From Callaeas wilsoni (taxonomy: Eukaryota; Chordata; Aves; Passeriformes; Callaeidae), in assembly GCA_013398955.1 (NCBI GenBank), contig VWPU01012687.1:1-64000 (forward strand): 64,000 nucleotides of DNA, in the 5' to 3' direction. A program made the position numbers and the translations under genes. Shown here one piece after another: positions 10,441 to 24,400 of the stretch. How positions within the stretch are numbered: the stretch's first letter is position 1; each line of letters begins with the position of its first letter. The notes under the pieces are model-generated. The model was not told the origin of the DNA, ran no database searches, and saw only the letters and a list, made by a program, of their open reading frames with translations.

Positions 10441-13400
10441 AACAAACAGGCCTCGGCCTGGCTGAAGTCCACGACATGCTACAAAAACAATCCAAGTTCA
10501 GAAGTAAGTAGTGTATTAATTATCAATTGACTTATTTCCTTAAACCAGTTAATTCTGTACTTTTAAAAACTACTTTCTATTTTTCCTGCAAATCCAATTG
10601 TCCTTCCTTTCACACTCATTTTTCCTCCTCACTGCTCAACTCCCAGCAGACCTGAGCTGTCAGCCACATGATCCCCTTTTATAATGCTTTGAGTTCTGAT
10701 GTTTCTTTTTTCCTACCAACTTTGTGTATTACCATACTGGTTCCTAGGACATATTTTGGCCAGCTTTTAGGGAGAGAGAGAGTGTCACAGTGTTTCAGAG
10801 CTTCATTTCCAAGTGCAGTATTAAATATAATCCTTATAATTATAGCACTGCCACTTGGACCACTGTAGTTCAGGCTATGTCAATACATCGTCAAAAGCTC
10901 TCTTTTTCAGGAGCTGGAACTCAGTCATGTTGATTGAATTGAAATTTGATGGCCAGCAGCTGCAAACACACTCTGGCCCCATCCCTCCGCCTCCCCATCT
11001 CCCTGCTTTTTTTTCCCCCTTTACCACAAAATCTTCTTGCTTTCCATCAGTCATAGATTAGAGAACAGAGCTAATGGCTGATTCCAGGCTCAGTTATTCT
11101 GAGCCATCCCTTTGGGTAGGTCTAGACTGTCCTCCGAGGGGTGGCCTGAGGCAACCTGAAGGCACAATCTACTGTCTGTGTGTGGATGGTGAATCTGGGA
11201 GCACAGCCCCAGGTGCAGTTGTGAAGGCCATCCTCGGACTAGGCATGACCATCCTTCATGCAGGAGCTCCTAGGACGCCATCAGTGTCACTTTCAGCAGC
11301 TGAGAAAGCTGTAGATGTGCCTGGGCTGATTTCTGTGAGGCTCCTGTGTAAGCGGGCCTGGGAGCACCACAGTCCTCTCCCCTCTTGTCCCCTTGGTCAA
11401 TCCCATACAGACCTCACTATTCATCTAAGCAAGGGCATTGGGATGAGGGCAATTGCCAGCAGCAGTTTAGACTGCAAGTTTAACACACAACTTTTTTAGC
11501 CCCAGGGGACTGGCGGGAAAAAAATGGCTTTGAACTGGGAGAAAAAATAACTGTATCCAGTAGCTGTATAGCATGATCCTGTCATTTTTGGTACTTAGAA
11601 ACCAAAACAAACCCCCAGCATTCATAACACAAGATATCCAGGTTTTAAAAGGTGCCACTTGGAAATACACAGTAACTACTTTTCATAAGGCCCTTTAGTC
11701 CATGTGTTTACAGGTGGACCAGAATAGCTCTGCAGAAGTTAATCCAGTCCCTTGAGTAAACACTATGTACTTCTAAAACTTTTTATATAAACAAACTATA
11801 TGTAAGGCCTTTGACATACATTTGTACCACACACAATACATCTGAGGGACCCTTCTAGAGCCAGGATGGCTGGTGAGGTTGATAACCCCCTTGCTAGTGT
11901 ACTGGATGTGTGTTCATTCTGTCATGCCTCTGAAGGATAACAGCCGTTGGATGACCGGTGTGCCAAAAGGGCTATTTACTGCAACAGTTTATTATGTGGT
12001 TCTTGCAAGCCCTCTCCTAGGACGTACTGTCTGTGCTTGGGTCTCCCAGGCTGCCATCAAAGCACAGGCTCTTTGACACAGGTCAAAAGGACTCCTCACC
12101 CCAGATTTGCATTGCCACTTTTGGCCACTGAAGTCACACTCAACCCCTTCCCCTGGTAAAGTTCTTCTCTGCTGTCCTCCTCCTCCACTCCCTAAAGCTA
12201 TAAGCCATGTCTCCTGCTCCACATTCACCCCCTCTCACCTAGGTTATTGCCCTCCCATATCTCCTTTCATGCTTCTGACACTGCTGCTTCATAATGTTGT
12301 TTTTCTAGTTTGAAAAGGCCAGAGGGCCAGGCTAAGAGAGACATGCTGAACACATGTTTTCCACATGTTCTCCTCATCTTCCCTCATACTGCTTCAATAG
12401 CTGTCTTTAGCTTTTTGCTTAAACGGGAAATCTAATGACTGTGAGCATCCTCTTCTCTTAGTAGTTTTATAAAGGATGAGCTCAAAGGTCCTGTGTCATT
12501 GTCATAAGAAACTTAGAGCAAAAACTTCTGTGAGTTGACAAGGCACTCGTGGGTTCTTTGGCCCCTGACCACAGGCCACGAGCACTCATGACTGGGCATA
12601 TAGTTGTGAATGCTTAGGCTTCAGTTCAGAAAAATACTAAAAGAATGTGTGTGACGTTAAACATATGATTAAATACTTCTTTGTTTGAGTGCTGCTTCCT
12701 TGAAGTGGACTCCATTCTGGAGGAGGCATCTTTATTGGTCTGATTCAGAAAATACTTAGGAATATACCAAAGTCTTAAGAATAGTAGTTCATCCACTATC
12801 TTGTATTTTTAATGACTCTTAAATAAGGCTGAATGGTGCAGGCAAGGCAGAAAATGTGGAGGCTCTCTTGGTCACCTTTTACATTTTCACTCACTCTGGA
12901 ATCTGAGTGCCTCTGAACTCTAAATACGTTTTGGTAGTGCTGCTGCCTACTTGCTACTTGAATGTTCAATAACATAAGTGTATTGTGTACCCAGGTGCAG
13001 ATTATTTAAAGCAACTGCCATTAAATGAGGAGCAATTATGTCTTAGAAAGGAAATCTTCATACAGAGTTAACATTATTTCTATGACTGTGTTTGACAGAG
13101 AGTTGGACCCTTGGATGCTTGGATTCCTCTCCTGCATCCCAATGACCAAGCTGGGAACAGCTAGGAGTCCAAATCTTTTTGACTTAAAACATGTAGACAT
13201 CAAATCTTCTCTGTACTGAACCAAAACCAAGGAGAACTGGACATCTAATTGTATTTTTGAATCTCAGCCTAAAATCTCTGGAGACCTTTGGAATATTTAT
13301 CCCTAGGAGATTTTGCTTGAGTCAAGAATACAGACTGGAGCCATGGCTGAAAAAAAAAACCGCTGACATGTGACATCAGTACATCAGTCAATGAGTCATC

Positions 13401-15351
13401 CATCAGTGCCAGAGGACAAAGTATTCTTTGTATTTACCTAAGAAGTAGTTACCTATTTACTTTCTGAAATTATACTTGTAGTACTAACTTGACATTTTGG
13501 CTTGCTGTACAGTGAAACCACTATTTTAAATGCCTGGTATAAAGACAGGCCTTCTTGTTTCTTGAACAGTTAGAAATTCTAGAGAACAAATGTAAAAGGC
13601 CTGTTTCCTTCCTTGCTTGTATGTGTGGTCTAGCGAAAATCCTGAATTGTGCTAGTAAGAGACAGTCCAGTCTCTTTTCTTGCCAGTGATGTAAGTGCTG
13701 GGCCTTCAGAGAAGGCGGAGTTATCATTGCCTTCTGATCTGTCACTGTTTCTGCTTTCCCTTTGCTTTGGGTTTTCATTCTATACATATATTACTGAAAA
13801 TGTATTTTAAAAAATTAAAGGCAATAATTTATTGAAAAGGGCTTTACCTGTAAAGGATTCTAGGCATACCACACACAGGCAGGTCCCAGCTGGGAAATCC
13901 AGTATTAAGTCTGAAACTCTGTCTCTCAGGCTCACTGTTTCTCACGGTCCTTGCAGGGTGGTGGGATGCCTGGACTTTCCAGCACACATGGTAACCATTG
14001 ATCTCAGTGTGGTGTTAAGAGGCCAGTGCTAGGAGCTGAAGGCAGAAGAAGAGCTGAAGGGCAAAGGAAGAGAGTGAAATTTTGCTGTCAGTGCTGAAGT
14101 GTCTAGCTCTGTACAATTCTATGACATGTAAGCAAAGGAAGCTTGAAAAAATTACCCTGGGACTAGGAAAGCAAATTGATGCAGAGCAAGATAGCCATTC
14201 TTTCAAGGAGTACTAAAAATTTTTTTTGTCATTTTCCAAGGAAAAAACCCCACTGATCCAATTTGACTGACTCCACTGTAGCAGTGCAACAGGAGCCAGT
14301 GGCCAAATCTCCTGTTTTATTAAACTTTTTTTATTAAGTTTTTTTAAGTATTACAAAACAATTTCACATCTAAAACTTGCGCTTTTCCGTCTCTTGATAT
14401 GCTTTGTCCACTCAGAACAGGTTTTCTCCCTCAGCACTTAATCCCTCTTTAGCCATCACCTTTCCTGCCTTACAGATCACTCTGTGTATGCACTTTGAAG
14501 GTTATGTGGGCACCAGCTTAGTGTGAGTGCTTTGTAGGGGAGGCCAGAGCCATTGCCTCTCACAGGGGCAATGAGCTACATGTTAGGATGTGGCTTCTGA
14601 AATAGTCTGTGAAGGTACGATATTACAGGAGCAATGGATTTGAAAGCAAAACAAAGCTGCTTACAGACAGAGACATTTAAGTCCTGCATGAACAACTCTG
14701 CTAGTCTCTTGTAGCCATGTTTTATCTAATTGAATCTAATCTAATCTAACACATTAGTATCTTTACTGCATTTCTTATCCTTTTATCAAGGAATGACAGG
14801 AAGGAGATTGAGGCAGAGGGCCATGAGACATAATGTTAAGCAAAGGTTAAAAGAGCTCTACAAGCTCTTTTATTAGGTAATGAGCATTGCAAACGGCAGA
14901 CCTTCTCCTTGTCCTTCTCCCATCCCACTGACTTTGAGGAGGTGGCAGAGACTTGGTGTGGGTGACTGAGACACTACAGCACAGAAATGGATTGTTCAAA
15001 GGTTTTCTGTGATTTCAAAAGCAAGGCCATGTATACCTCTGATCACCACTCAGAAACATTGTTAATGAGACCATTTTTCTGAAGAGGTCCTGTAGTTTCT
15101 ACATCATCAGATTTCATCTGGTTTCCTTGATGGGAATGAGCTACAGCTACTGTCAGTGTTTATTTTCAGTTAGTTTTACTGGTGGCACTGCTCAGTAATG
15201 CATGGTTTGGATGGTCCGGTTAATCAACCCTCCTCCTCGCTGCTTCCCCCTTTCATTTTTTGGTCTGCTCTTGCATCACAGAAATATTTCCTGCAATTCC
15301 CTTTACGTAACAGTTACTGAGGCAAAGGACTGTCTAGTTATGCTGCAGCAG
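10441..15351. other. Intronic sequence with small repeats, no gene recognised
   Basis: Small features include three CATCAGT copies around a TGAGTCA site (13374-13407), a short (TCTAA)n run at about 14728-14748, and a T-rich patch at about 14323-14346. Open frames up to 141 codons (11074-11499) do not resemble known proteins. Nothing else can be supported. Confidence 0.6.
14848..14872. repeat. Short perfect foldback (10-bp arms, 5-nt loop)
   Basis: TAAAAGAGCT (14848-14857) and AGCTCTTTTA (14863-14872) are exact reverse complements around CTACA. It is small enough to arise by chance in 64 kb. Confidence 0.85.
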
Positions 15352-15590
15352 AAACTCAGAATCCCAAAATGGGTAAGGTTAAAAGGGATCACAGTGGGTC
15401 ATCTGATCCAACCTCCCTGCTCAAGCAGGATTATCTTAGACACAGGGTTGTCTGTCCTATGGCACAGGATTGCATCCAGATCGTTCTTGAATATATCCAG
15501 TGAGAGACTCCACAACCTCTCTGGACAACCTGTTCCAGTGAGGAACTCAAGTGATAAGAAAGATGCACCCTTCACACAAGTAATTCCCAA
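15352..15590 (-). mobile_element. CR1 LINE 3'-end fragment
   Basis: On the plus strand the sequence reads AATCCCAAAATGGGTAAGG, then TCATCTGATCCAACCTCCCT, and later CCACAACCTCTCTGGACAAC with CCTGTTCCAGTG. This is the reverse complement of the CR1 3' region in its usual order, so the element lies on the minus strand with its 3' end at the left. It is 5'-truncated, as most CR1 copies are, and diverged. The right boundary is approximate. Confidence 0.8.
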
Positions 15591-18500
15591 ACCAAGCAGG
15601 GCAGGGAGGCACCCAGAGGTGCTTGTGAGGGCCCATTAAGGCCCTTAGGCTCTTTCAGACAGAGGACTATATTTCTAGGACCCAGCATGAGAAATAAAGA
15701 GTGACCCTACATGAACCAATATACAATGCTTCCTGCCTCTTAGACAGCTTAGGGATGTGGTGGTGCCAAGTCTTTCTGCAGTAGCCAGGATGGGCTGCTT
15801 AGCAGGACACAGTGAGTGCCTTTCCCTCTCACAGCAGGCAGAAGAATGTCTGCTTATTCATGTAAACAGTCCTGAAAAAGAGAAAGCAAAATTAGAGTTT
15901 GGTTCCTGTTGGAACACTTGCAGCTTGCACTGGTGGTGGTGCCTTCTGGTGTGTCTAAAGGCTGTCAGCCAGCAGAAGATAGCACACTGATGTGGTGGGG
16001 GGTGCAGGCACGCAAACCAGAGCAACTGGTACCCGAGGCTGCTGTGGCTAATGGCAAGGGACACTTCTGACTGGGCAGGGATGAACCGTCATGTAGGATG
16101 GTGATATGAAGGGCTTCACATTTGCTTTCCCAGTGTGGGCGAAGTGATTCCTTGGCTTGCAAGGAACACTAGGCAGATGGTTGAGAGCTTTGACCCTGTA
16201 TGTCTGTGAAGGGAATGACTACCTGGTGTTGCAGATTGAGAAGGTCAGATCTACTGACAGAGAATAGCTTTGCATGCAGAAAGGCACTTGAGCGGCTAGG
16301 TATAAAGCAGAAATTGAACATGTAGACCCTTGGCTAGGGCAGGACCATTCAGTTTTATACTCAATCTCATTACTTTCTTCTGATTAACACCAGTGAGACA
16401 AAGAAGACAATCTGTACCGATAGCAACAAGGCTGTAATTTCACCTCTGGTTAATAAGCCATTTGATCTTTGCTTTACTGGTCTCGCTGGAAACCAATCTG
16501 ACCTGCTCCAGCTGAGGCTGCCCCATGGGGTCACATCCTGACACACATCTGCAGCCATCACCAGTGGCACATGAGGGAGTGACAGCGGGAACATCACGTT
16601 CATCCTAAGGCTCCCCAGCCTATTGAAAGGAATCTTATCACAGCTGAGGCAGACTAATGCAAATCTCTAGATTGCTTCTCTGGATCTGTAGGTTCTGAGA
16701 CGGCTGTGGCAGTGCATCACAGAGTTCCAGGAGGACGCTGTGTTGTGTTGTTGTGTAGGAGCCACTGGGGTTGTGCTAGCGAGCCTGTTCATACAGAGGA
16801 CAAGTGTTCATGTTGCCACTGAAGAAAAAAGGACTGGCTCCAAGCCTAAAGTGGAATGCTATGTTCTTAAGATATGAGAAAATCAAATTGAAAATCATTT
16901 TCATAGAAGAACTCAGTTTGGGTTGACTGGCTTTGTTCAGTTCATCAGTACATAATCACAGGGTAAGCTCTTTTTTTGTGTCCTAGTTCATGTTAACACA
17001 CAGAGACTTGCATGCTAACCACTGTTTTAACCACCACCAAATTCTAGAGGTCAGGGACCTCTAGAATTAAACTTATGAGCTATCATAGCGTGGGCTGACG
17101 AACCAACTCTTTTAGGGTAGTAGCTGAGAGACTCATTTCCTCTGCGGATGAGCCACAGAAATGGATGCATAACACACACTGACCAGCGGGTTACATTTTG
17201 GCTTGTACTGTGCAGATGTAACCCAGCAGCCAGGGTGAAGCAATCCTAAAATGGCATGGAACATACTGTCATTAGGACCTCATCATGCTGTGGGTATCAA
17301 GTGAAGTACTTCTCTTGCCAGTGAGAGTTCAGCTCAGTGTTAGGGTATCAAGATTTGTGTTAATTGCAACAAATCATGCCTGCGCCGTCTGTATGTCTAT
17401 CGTGTAGAAAACTCACCCTCTTTCATAAGATATCACACTAAAATGTCTTTAATGTAAGTTTGAACAAATTATTCTGGCTGGGGGTATGGTTCAGAGTCGT
17501 TCTGCACCAACTTGGACTGAAACATATGTAACTGAAGTGCTGTTAGTCCACCAGAATCCTTGTTTGTACCATTCACCCCAAAGGAAGGATTGTCCAGGTT
17601 GTACTGGAGCAAGACAAACTGCAGAGCTCTGTACAAGGGACTGTGGCCCCACAGTGCCTCAGTCACAGGTGTGTCAGTGAAGAAAGACTAATAGTGGCAG
17701 GATTTTGCGGTGGGGACTGACACTCTCAGGTCACTTGTCCTGCGGCAGAGGTTCACATCTTCACACAGGCTTACTCCAAGGCCAGGCATACTGAAAGCAC
17801 AGGACTACCTCAGCCTACATTTAAGCTTGAATACTGGGAGTATTATTTCCATTTTGAACATTTTCCAAATAAATAATTTTTTCAAATGTTATGAAAATAG
17901 TTAAATAATTTTGTAAAGCCTGGAGAACATTCTTTTACATCAGGATTTGAATTGGAAATGGCTGTTTGGGGGCCAATTTACTTTAAAAATTACTTTGTCC
18001 ACAAGGAGCTAGTCGGCCTATGGTATTTCCAGCCTACAAAGCTTTTTTTACTTTAACGAGGGCCTTAAAGCTAAACAAGAAAAATCTTAGTCCAAAGAAA
18101 TTCCAATATTGCTTGTGCCAGGAAAACTATATCCATTCTTGAGTATACACTGCTGAGGTTTAGTGGCAGAGAACTGCCCATATGCTTATCCATGCTGTCA
18201 CACCCTCAAATTATCCAAAAACAGGGTAGCTTTTCTTGCACAGAGCAGGTTCTTACTATGTCTACAGGGGAGTATAAAGTCTGTGGACATACCTGTCAAT
18301 CTTTTATAAACTACAGATCCTCTAAAAGTTTTCCAATACATATGAAGGTTCATTTAGAACTAATTTAAGCCTGGTGGCAATTGACTTGCTTTTCTTACTT
18401 ACCTTTCAGAGACCCTTCAGAAGCAGTCCTCAGACCCTCACGGGTCTGCAGACCACAGCTTGAAAACCACTAGCTCTTAGTTTAAATAAGATACTTTGGG

Positions 18501-19754
18501 GCCATTTGGGCCTAATTTTCTATAGCCTTGCAGCTTGTGAGGTCTTATATACTATGCAAAGTGTGAGTAAAATGCTACCAGATGAGGATGGTGGTGTTCA
18601 GTCCTGGTGTTGGCTTTTATTTGGACAGGTGTGAAGGATGCCAGTGCAAAGCAGTGGCAGATCAGGGCCCCAGCACTGTAACTGCTGCCCCCTCCATGAA
18701 GATCTTGAGCAGCACTGCCCACAGCAGAGCTGGGGAACAATCCTATTTGCAGAACCATCATAATGCTGTTATTCCCTGAAAGCCAGGCACTGGCCCGGGA
18801 CATCAATAACCATGGCAAGGATCAGGCCATTAGACACCTTGGAGTGACAGGTGGATCTCTCAGGCTAAGGGGCTCTGCTCAGGGTTAGACTCTTGCTTTG
18901 TAGTGCTGTTTGCACCCCCGTTCAGGCTCAGTGTGCTTACTATTTTTGGTGTTTCATGTCTTGAACATGAAACAACAATCTTTTCATTTAAGCAAAGTAC
19001 GGTGAGAAGTGTTAAGTGTTTCAGTGCCTTTTCTTTCCTTTGATCTCACGTAAAGCTCCATGCAGAGGGTTACATGGTCTCCATCACTGTCTCCGTTCAT
19101 TCCCGATAATTAGCACAGGTTCATGGGCTGGGTGCAATGCTATCCTTCCCTGCGCTAAGAGGGGAGAAGTAGAAGGGGTTGGAGTGGTTGTTTGCTGTGT
19201 TGATGACTGTGGTGTTGCCATGGAAAAGCTGGAGACTTCAGGGGAGTTTGTGTTTTGTTGGGCAGGGAGCCAGCCTGCTCTGACTTATTACAACTGTGTG
19301 AGTGAGTGAGCCATGCAGAACTTTATCCCTCTGTAGCAATTCCAAGGCAGAGAGAAAAAGAAAAGGACAGGACTGCTTTAATAAGGAGGAGTGCAGTGCA
19401 CTTTGCTAAGGCTGATTGCATGAAATACAGAGATGCAGAAAAAATCCTTTGCTATTTTCCACTTTTTTTTCTTTTTTTTTTGGCAGAATGTGTCCACTCT
19501 CTTTTAAGGACTGAATTCAGAGCAGTGCAAATAAAAAAATCTCAAGTAATCCTCCTGGAAGCAAACAGAGCCATTTAATTGGCTGTATCTGTACAGAAAG
19601 GAGCATTTGGAGTTCTGCTGAGTCTGAGTCCATTAAAGTCTTTGATCTGTTCCAGAAACAAAAGTGGAAGCAGACTATACTGTTTTCATTATCTATTCTG
19701 AATGAAGTGCAAAAAGTAAATACATAGTGTAAACAGGGAAAAAAAATAATCAAG
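15591..19754. other. Intronic sequence, no gene recognised
   Basis: Apart from the foldback at 17040-17068, this stretch shows no gene. Short A/T runs occur at about 17870-17910 and a T-run at about 19463-19482. Open frames are at most about 97 codons and unrelated to known families. Confidence 0.6.
17040..17068. repeat. Perfect 13-bp inverted repeat with 3-nt spacer
   Basis: AATTCTAGAGGTC (17040-17052) and GACCTCTAGAATT (17056-17068) are exact reverse complements separated by AGG. The symmetry ends abruptly on both sides. It could be a short foldback arising by templated mutation at a replication fork, or chance. Confidence 0.95.
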
Positions 19755-20000
19755 GCCTAGATCCAGCAAAAAGCTATCTTCATACTGAGCTTCCCGTACT
19801 CTGAGTAGTGCCATTATTCCCTGGAGGTGGAATTAATAGCGATGCATGCTTTCTACAAATCACTTTCTATGGGCAGATCTCAAAGCAATTTACAAAAGCA
19901 GCCAGTTCAATTACTCCCACATTAGAGAATGAATAACTGGGGCCACAGGACTCATCCAGGAGACTAGACCCTGCCTGAATCCCTGGTTAGCCACTGCCTT
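19755..20000 (-). repeat. Probable MIR-type SINE relic beside another old repeat fragment
   Basis: From about 19878 the plus strand reads TCTCAAAGCAATTTACAAAA, then a degenerate equivalent of the ACAGATGGGGAAACTGAGG box (AGAGAATGAATAACTGGGG), and then CCTGAATCCCTGG. That is the reverse of MIR order, giving minus-strand orientation. The adjoining 19760-19815 (AGATCCAGCAAA, GAGTAGTGCC) recalls the palindromic amniote repeat also suspected at 10300. Both are strongly decayed. Confidence 0.45.
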
Positions 20001-20889
20001 CTCACCACGCCCCCTCTTGAGTGTACAGAAATTAGGTGTGGGATGTCAGGGTTATTCCGAAGCATTAAAACACCACTGCATAGTATAATTTGTTGTAACA
20101 GACTATTCCCTACAACCCTGGCTACCATATCATGTTCTTGTGTTGTATTTCATTGACATAGAGGCAACTGCCTCTTCCTGAAATGTATTTGAGAAGGTGG
20201 GAAATAACAGGATTTTGGTAATTTTCTGATTTTGTTTTTGAATTAGAATTTCCTACCTGATTGTTCAGTGGTATAATAGATGGATCTAGGTGTCCTATTT
20301 TAATATACACTTCTCAGGGAAAGGTGTTCTAAATGTTCATCATAAATTGTCATCTAGCAAAGCTCTGATTTCTAAAACAACAGAAGAAAGCAAAATTACT
20401 TCCTATAGGAGTTGGCCAAGGAATACACAGGGAAATCTTGACTCTGCATGAGTCAGTGACAGTCTTCTGGAGCTTGCAGCCCTCCTGTGATCATGCTCAG
20501 GAGGTGAATCCTGCAAAACCTCTGACCATGTGAGACTCCTATGAACTGCAGCCAACAGCATCACCACCTGTCTACTTCCAAAGGTAAAAAACTGCCTGGG
20601 TACCATCACAGTCTCGGATGTTAGGCTGGCTTGCAGTGTTCTGTGATTGAGCTGGGAGCTCCAGCTGACAAGCTGGGGACAGATCTTGCCAACATGAGAG
20701 GTGACAGAAACTTCTTTTGGTTTCACTGTTGTCTAGGTAAGGTCTAAAGGTGAGGTATTACCACAGGATCTACCCACGGTTTGTCAGTGAAGCCATTGCC
20801 TCTTTTCTGTATCTCATTGCATTTAACAGGATTTGTCTTTGGAGATGATTGTCTGGTTACTTGGTGGCTGTGATATCTCAAGAAGTTAC

Positions 20890-20915
20890 AACACAAAGTA
20901 GATTAACTTTGTGTT
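20890..20915. repeat. Short perfect foldback (10-bp arms, 6-nt loop)
   Basis: AACACAAAGT (20890-20899) and ACTTTGTGTT (20906-20915) are exact reverse complements around AGATTA. A chance origin is plausible. Confidence 0.85.
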
Positions 20916-21355
20916 CCAAATACAGCAGGACAAATTAACTAGTGTAAATAATATGGCTTGATGAAGCTGTGGCAGCTTATACCAGCAGAGGACTTACCCA
21001 GGGAGATGAAGGGTTGCTGCTTTAAAGCTAAATGTCTGCTCAAAAGAATTGCTTTTATCCTGCCATTTTTTTTTCTTACTTATTTTTGTGACATTACTGG
21101 TTCAGTACGGAAATTTCTGTCCTCCCCACAGAGTTGTAGTAGCTGCATGTTCAGGGACACTCCAGATTAATGAGATCTGCAACATCTTTAATCTTTCCTC
21201 ACAGCATGCTGTGCTTGGGATGCAGTGTGTGAGAAAGACCAAAAGTGAGGGATGCGAGAAATGTAGTCACACAGGAAACTGAAACTGCACTGTCATTCAT
21301 TCCTGTAGTACAAAAAACCCTTTCTGTAACCTCAGTTTCCTGATTCTCGGGTGGC

Positions 21356-21441
21356 TGGGGCCAGATTTGCCACTGGTGCAAACTGGTGCGGCTCTACTGA
21401 CATCAGCTGACAGCACACCGGTTTACTCCAGGAGAGAATTT
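21356..21441. repeat. Possible ancient amniote interspersed repeat
   Basis: GGGGCCAGATTTGCCACTGG, then CTACTGACATCAGCTGACAG, then CACACCGGTTTACTCCAGG recall a repeat common in turtle and crocodilian genomes that reads roughly as GGCCAGATTCTG, ACTGAAGTCA and GTTTACACCAG. Shorter look-alikes occur at 28056-28085 and 38072-38112. This is recognition from memory. Confidence 0.3.
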
Positions 21442-24400
21442 GTTCCAAGTCTTTTCAGCAGCAAAACCAAGAGGACAACAGATGCGGATGAATCTGAAAG
21501 CAGAGAGGTCTTATGAAATGAAGGGATTGTTTTTAATAGTTGATGAGCACGAACACTGGGCTACTTAATGACACTTGGACCCAGTTCTACCACTGTTTTT
21601 CCAAAGGAAAAGCTACTGCTGAGTGCACAGCAAAAGTATCCACAAAGTTGTTTATCATTCGGGGAGTCATCCTTAAACTGAACCATGCCTTGAAAATGCA
21701 TGTTATTTTGTATGCTGCTCCATCTGAGGAACTACTGAAGTTTCCTTCTCTAAGGATCCTAATGTTTCTCAGCTTTTTCTCCACTTGCCAGAGAGGAGCT
21801 GGCTGGTATAAACTGCAGCAGCAATTTTCTGGGGTCATGCATGCTGTGGTGTCAGAGAAATCTGGGAAGTCAGCTTCCGGAGTTCCTGTTTTATTTTCCT
21901 CCCATGAGGCAAAAATGGTCTTAATTGTTTTGAGCGAGACCAAGCTAAGGATATATCCTACAGCAGATCTTGCTGTGTTAGTTTATAACATTTTCAGGCC
22001 CCCAGATATGGGTGTCAATGGTGCTTATGTTCTTCTACAAGTATCAGGGAAGTTAAACTGGCAGAACTGGGGTGAGGTGGGAAGAAAAGGGAAGGAAACC
22101 TCTGTACATGCCTTCCTTTGGCCCCAGGGGATTTGTTCTGTTTGCATTGAGCTTGTCTGAGCTTCTGGGCAGTGGGCAGAGAGGAAGTTGGAGTGAAGCT
22201 GTAAACTCACCTCAAACCTAACTGCATCCTCATCCTGATGCCTTTATTTTAGGCAGCGGTGTACAAAGCTTCCCTGTACAGTGAAGTACCCTCTGCTTGG
22301 CTTAGTGGTGTCTTCTCTCTAAAGTCATAACTTCTACCAGCTAGCAGCATTTCAGGCTGGCCAAAGGAGAACGAAAGGCCATGGTTAGGCAGAGACTAAT
22401 TAGAGAGACTAATCAAAGGTGCTTGCAATTGTGTGGACAGCCTGTGGTGGAAAAGAGGGATGAGGAGATAGCTATGTCCCCCAGCCTCCCACTAACAGAG
22501 CCTTGCTGCTTCACGTGGCTACTACAAACCTATGCAAGGGCTGTGAATTCCTATGGTGTTTCTTTACCTCTGTCTCAGGCAGGGACAAGCTCTGCGGAGG
22601 CAGAATAGCTCATGCTGCACATCAACACAGCTGCAAGAGGGCACCTTCCTTCTCCTACGCATCTCATCAAGCTGACCAAGGCAGATTTTCGGCCTACTTG
22701 ATAATACCTAAATTACTCTAATGGGGAGGAGATAGCAAAGATAAGATCCACTTGTGAAGTGGATATTCTGACGTTTGTGGATGCCTGGGAACTTTCTTGT
22801 GCTGCTTCTTAGTGGTTGACCCATATGTAAACCGAATCTCTTTTGATCCTGCCAAATTCTTCACTCAGGGTATTGCAGAGACTGCTGAATTCAGGGATAG
22901 CAACAGCAGTCCTGCATTTCTTTATGCCATTTTAAAATAGGCCATCAACCGAAAAGCATAATCTTAAATTTAATCTAGAAAGGATTTTGAGCTGTGCTGA
23001 AAGCTCAGCTCAGATGGGATAGCTCACGGGTCGTTTACCCGAAATGGGTTACTTTTTGTTAAGGGCTGGGTGCAGCAGCTGGCTGATGGGGAAGGGGCAA
23101 GAGATGCTGTGTAGGACTGCAGCCACATGCCACATAGTGCAAGTGTGCATGGCACACACAGCTGTACGTGAGTGGGAGGGGAGAGGGGAAAGAGAAAAGA
23201 TGAGACCACTACAGCGCCCTGGGCTTCCTTGGCAAAATTGTAGAGGACTTAAAGGAGTGATAGACTAGGTGGAAGCAGCATTAAAAATAATTGCATTCTC
23301 CTGCTTTGTTTATAACGTGTCCCTTGTTCATAACTCTATCTGTGACTCAAGTGCCCTGCAGAAGTCTGGACATGTGACAGCTAATAAATTCATTTATTGC
23401 GAGGGCTGTTTGTTTCAAATTCAGAACTGAAAGTTCATCTGCAGGTGCAGCAGAGCTGTGCAGGGAAGCGAACGCAGATTTACAGCTGTTGTGGCTTACT
23501 CCACTCTGCTACAACAAATCATTTTGTTCAGGAAAGAGGCTCTGCTGTTGGCCAACCAAGACGTGGTCAGAAATTTGAAACGCTGCTTTGTTAGTTTAAA
23601 TGAAAACATTGCTGGACATGTTAGGGTGGGAATTTTTTTTAGCATTTAGTGAAATCTGTCATAAATCAAAGACTGATTGAAACTGAACAGAATTTGCCTT
23701 GTTTTCCACTATCATTTGCAATCTTCTTCCTTTGGCATTGTGAGGATGAATCAAGATCAGGATTTTAAAGTGTGCAGCTCCAAAGGCCAGTTATTACTTC
23801 CTCCTGTGATCCTGTTTGATTTTCTGAAAATGAGTCAGTCATTTTCTGTTAGAATTTAGTGCAGGCTGAGCCTTTTCTCTGAGCTCCACTCTGCAAGACA
23901 AAAAAACATATTGCTTCACAGTCAAAGCAAGTCTGCACAATAGAAGACTTCCTTACTACTGGGTTCTGCCAAGTCTGCTCTTAGCCCTGCAAGGAGTCAT
24001 GTTACTCCTCAGCAAGGTCATACAGGCCTAAAATAATCACTGATGTTTATCTTTCCCAGAGGATATTAAGCTCCCCCAAACACCACCACAAGAACATCTA
24101 TTTAAAAAAAGAGAAAAGGATTAAAAATAGTTTGCACCTCAGCTATCAGTAGGAAAGCATTATGGCTTTGCCTTTTCCCATTAATATTTTGTGATCTCAC
24201 ATCTGAAGTGCTGAATTACACCAACAGTGGGGGAGGAACAGCTTTGCTGTTTTTCACTGATGTTATAGCTCTCTATTTACTTAGAAGCAGGCTGTGTACT
24301 TTTCTCATCATTTTGTTGCTGTACCTTGGCTGTGTGCTGTTTCACGCTACTTTTGCCATAGGTAGAATTGGAGGATGGCTTAGTTAGGGCAGTGCTGAGG

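Noticed and set aside
21540..22160. 206-codon open frame, the longest outside repeats
   Set aside because: No recognisable domain, no splice or codon-bias evidence, and a competing minus-strand frame overlaps it. With several thousand stop-to-stop segments in six frames, a frame this long is not surprising by chance.
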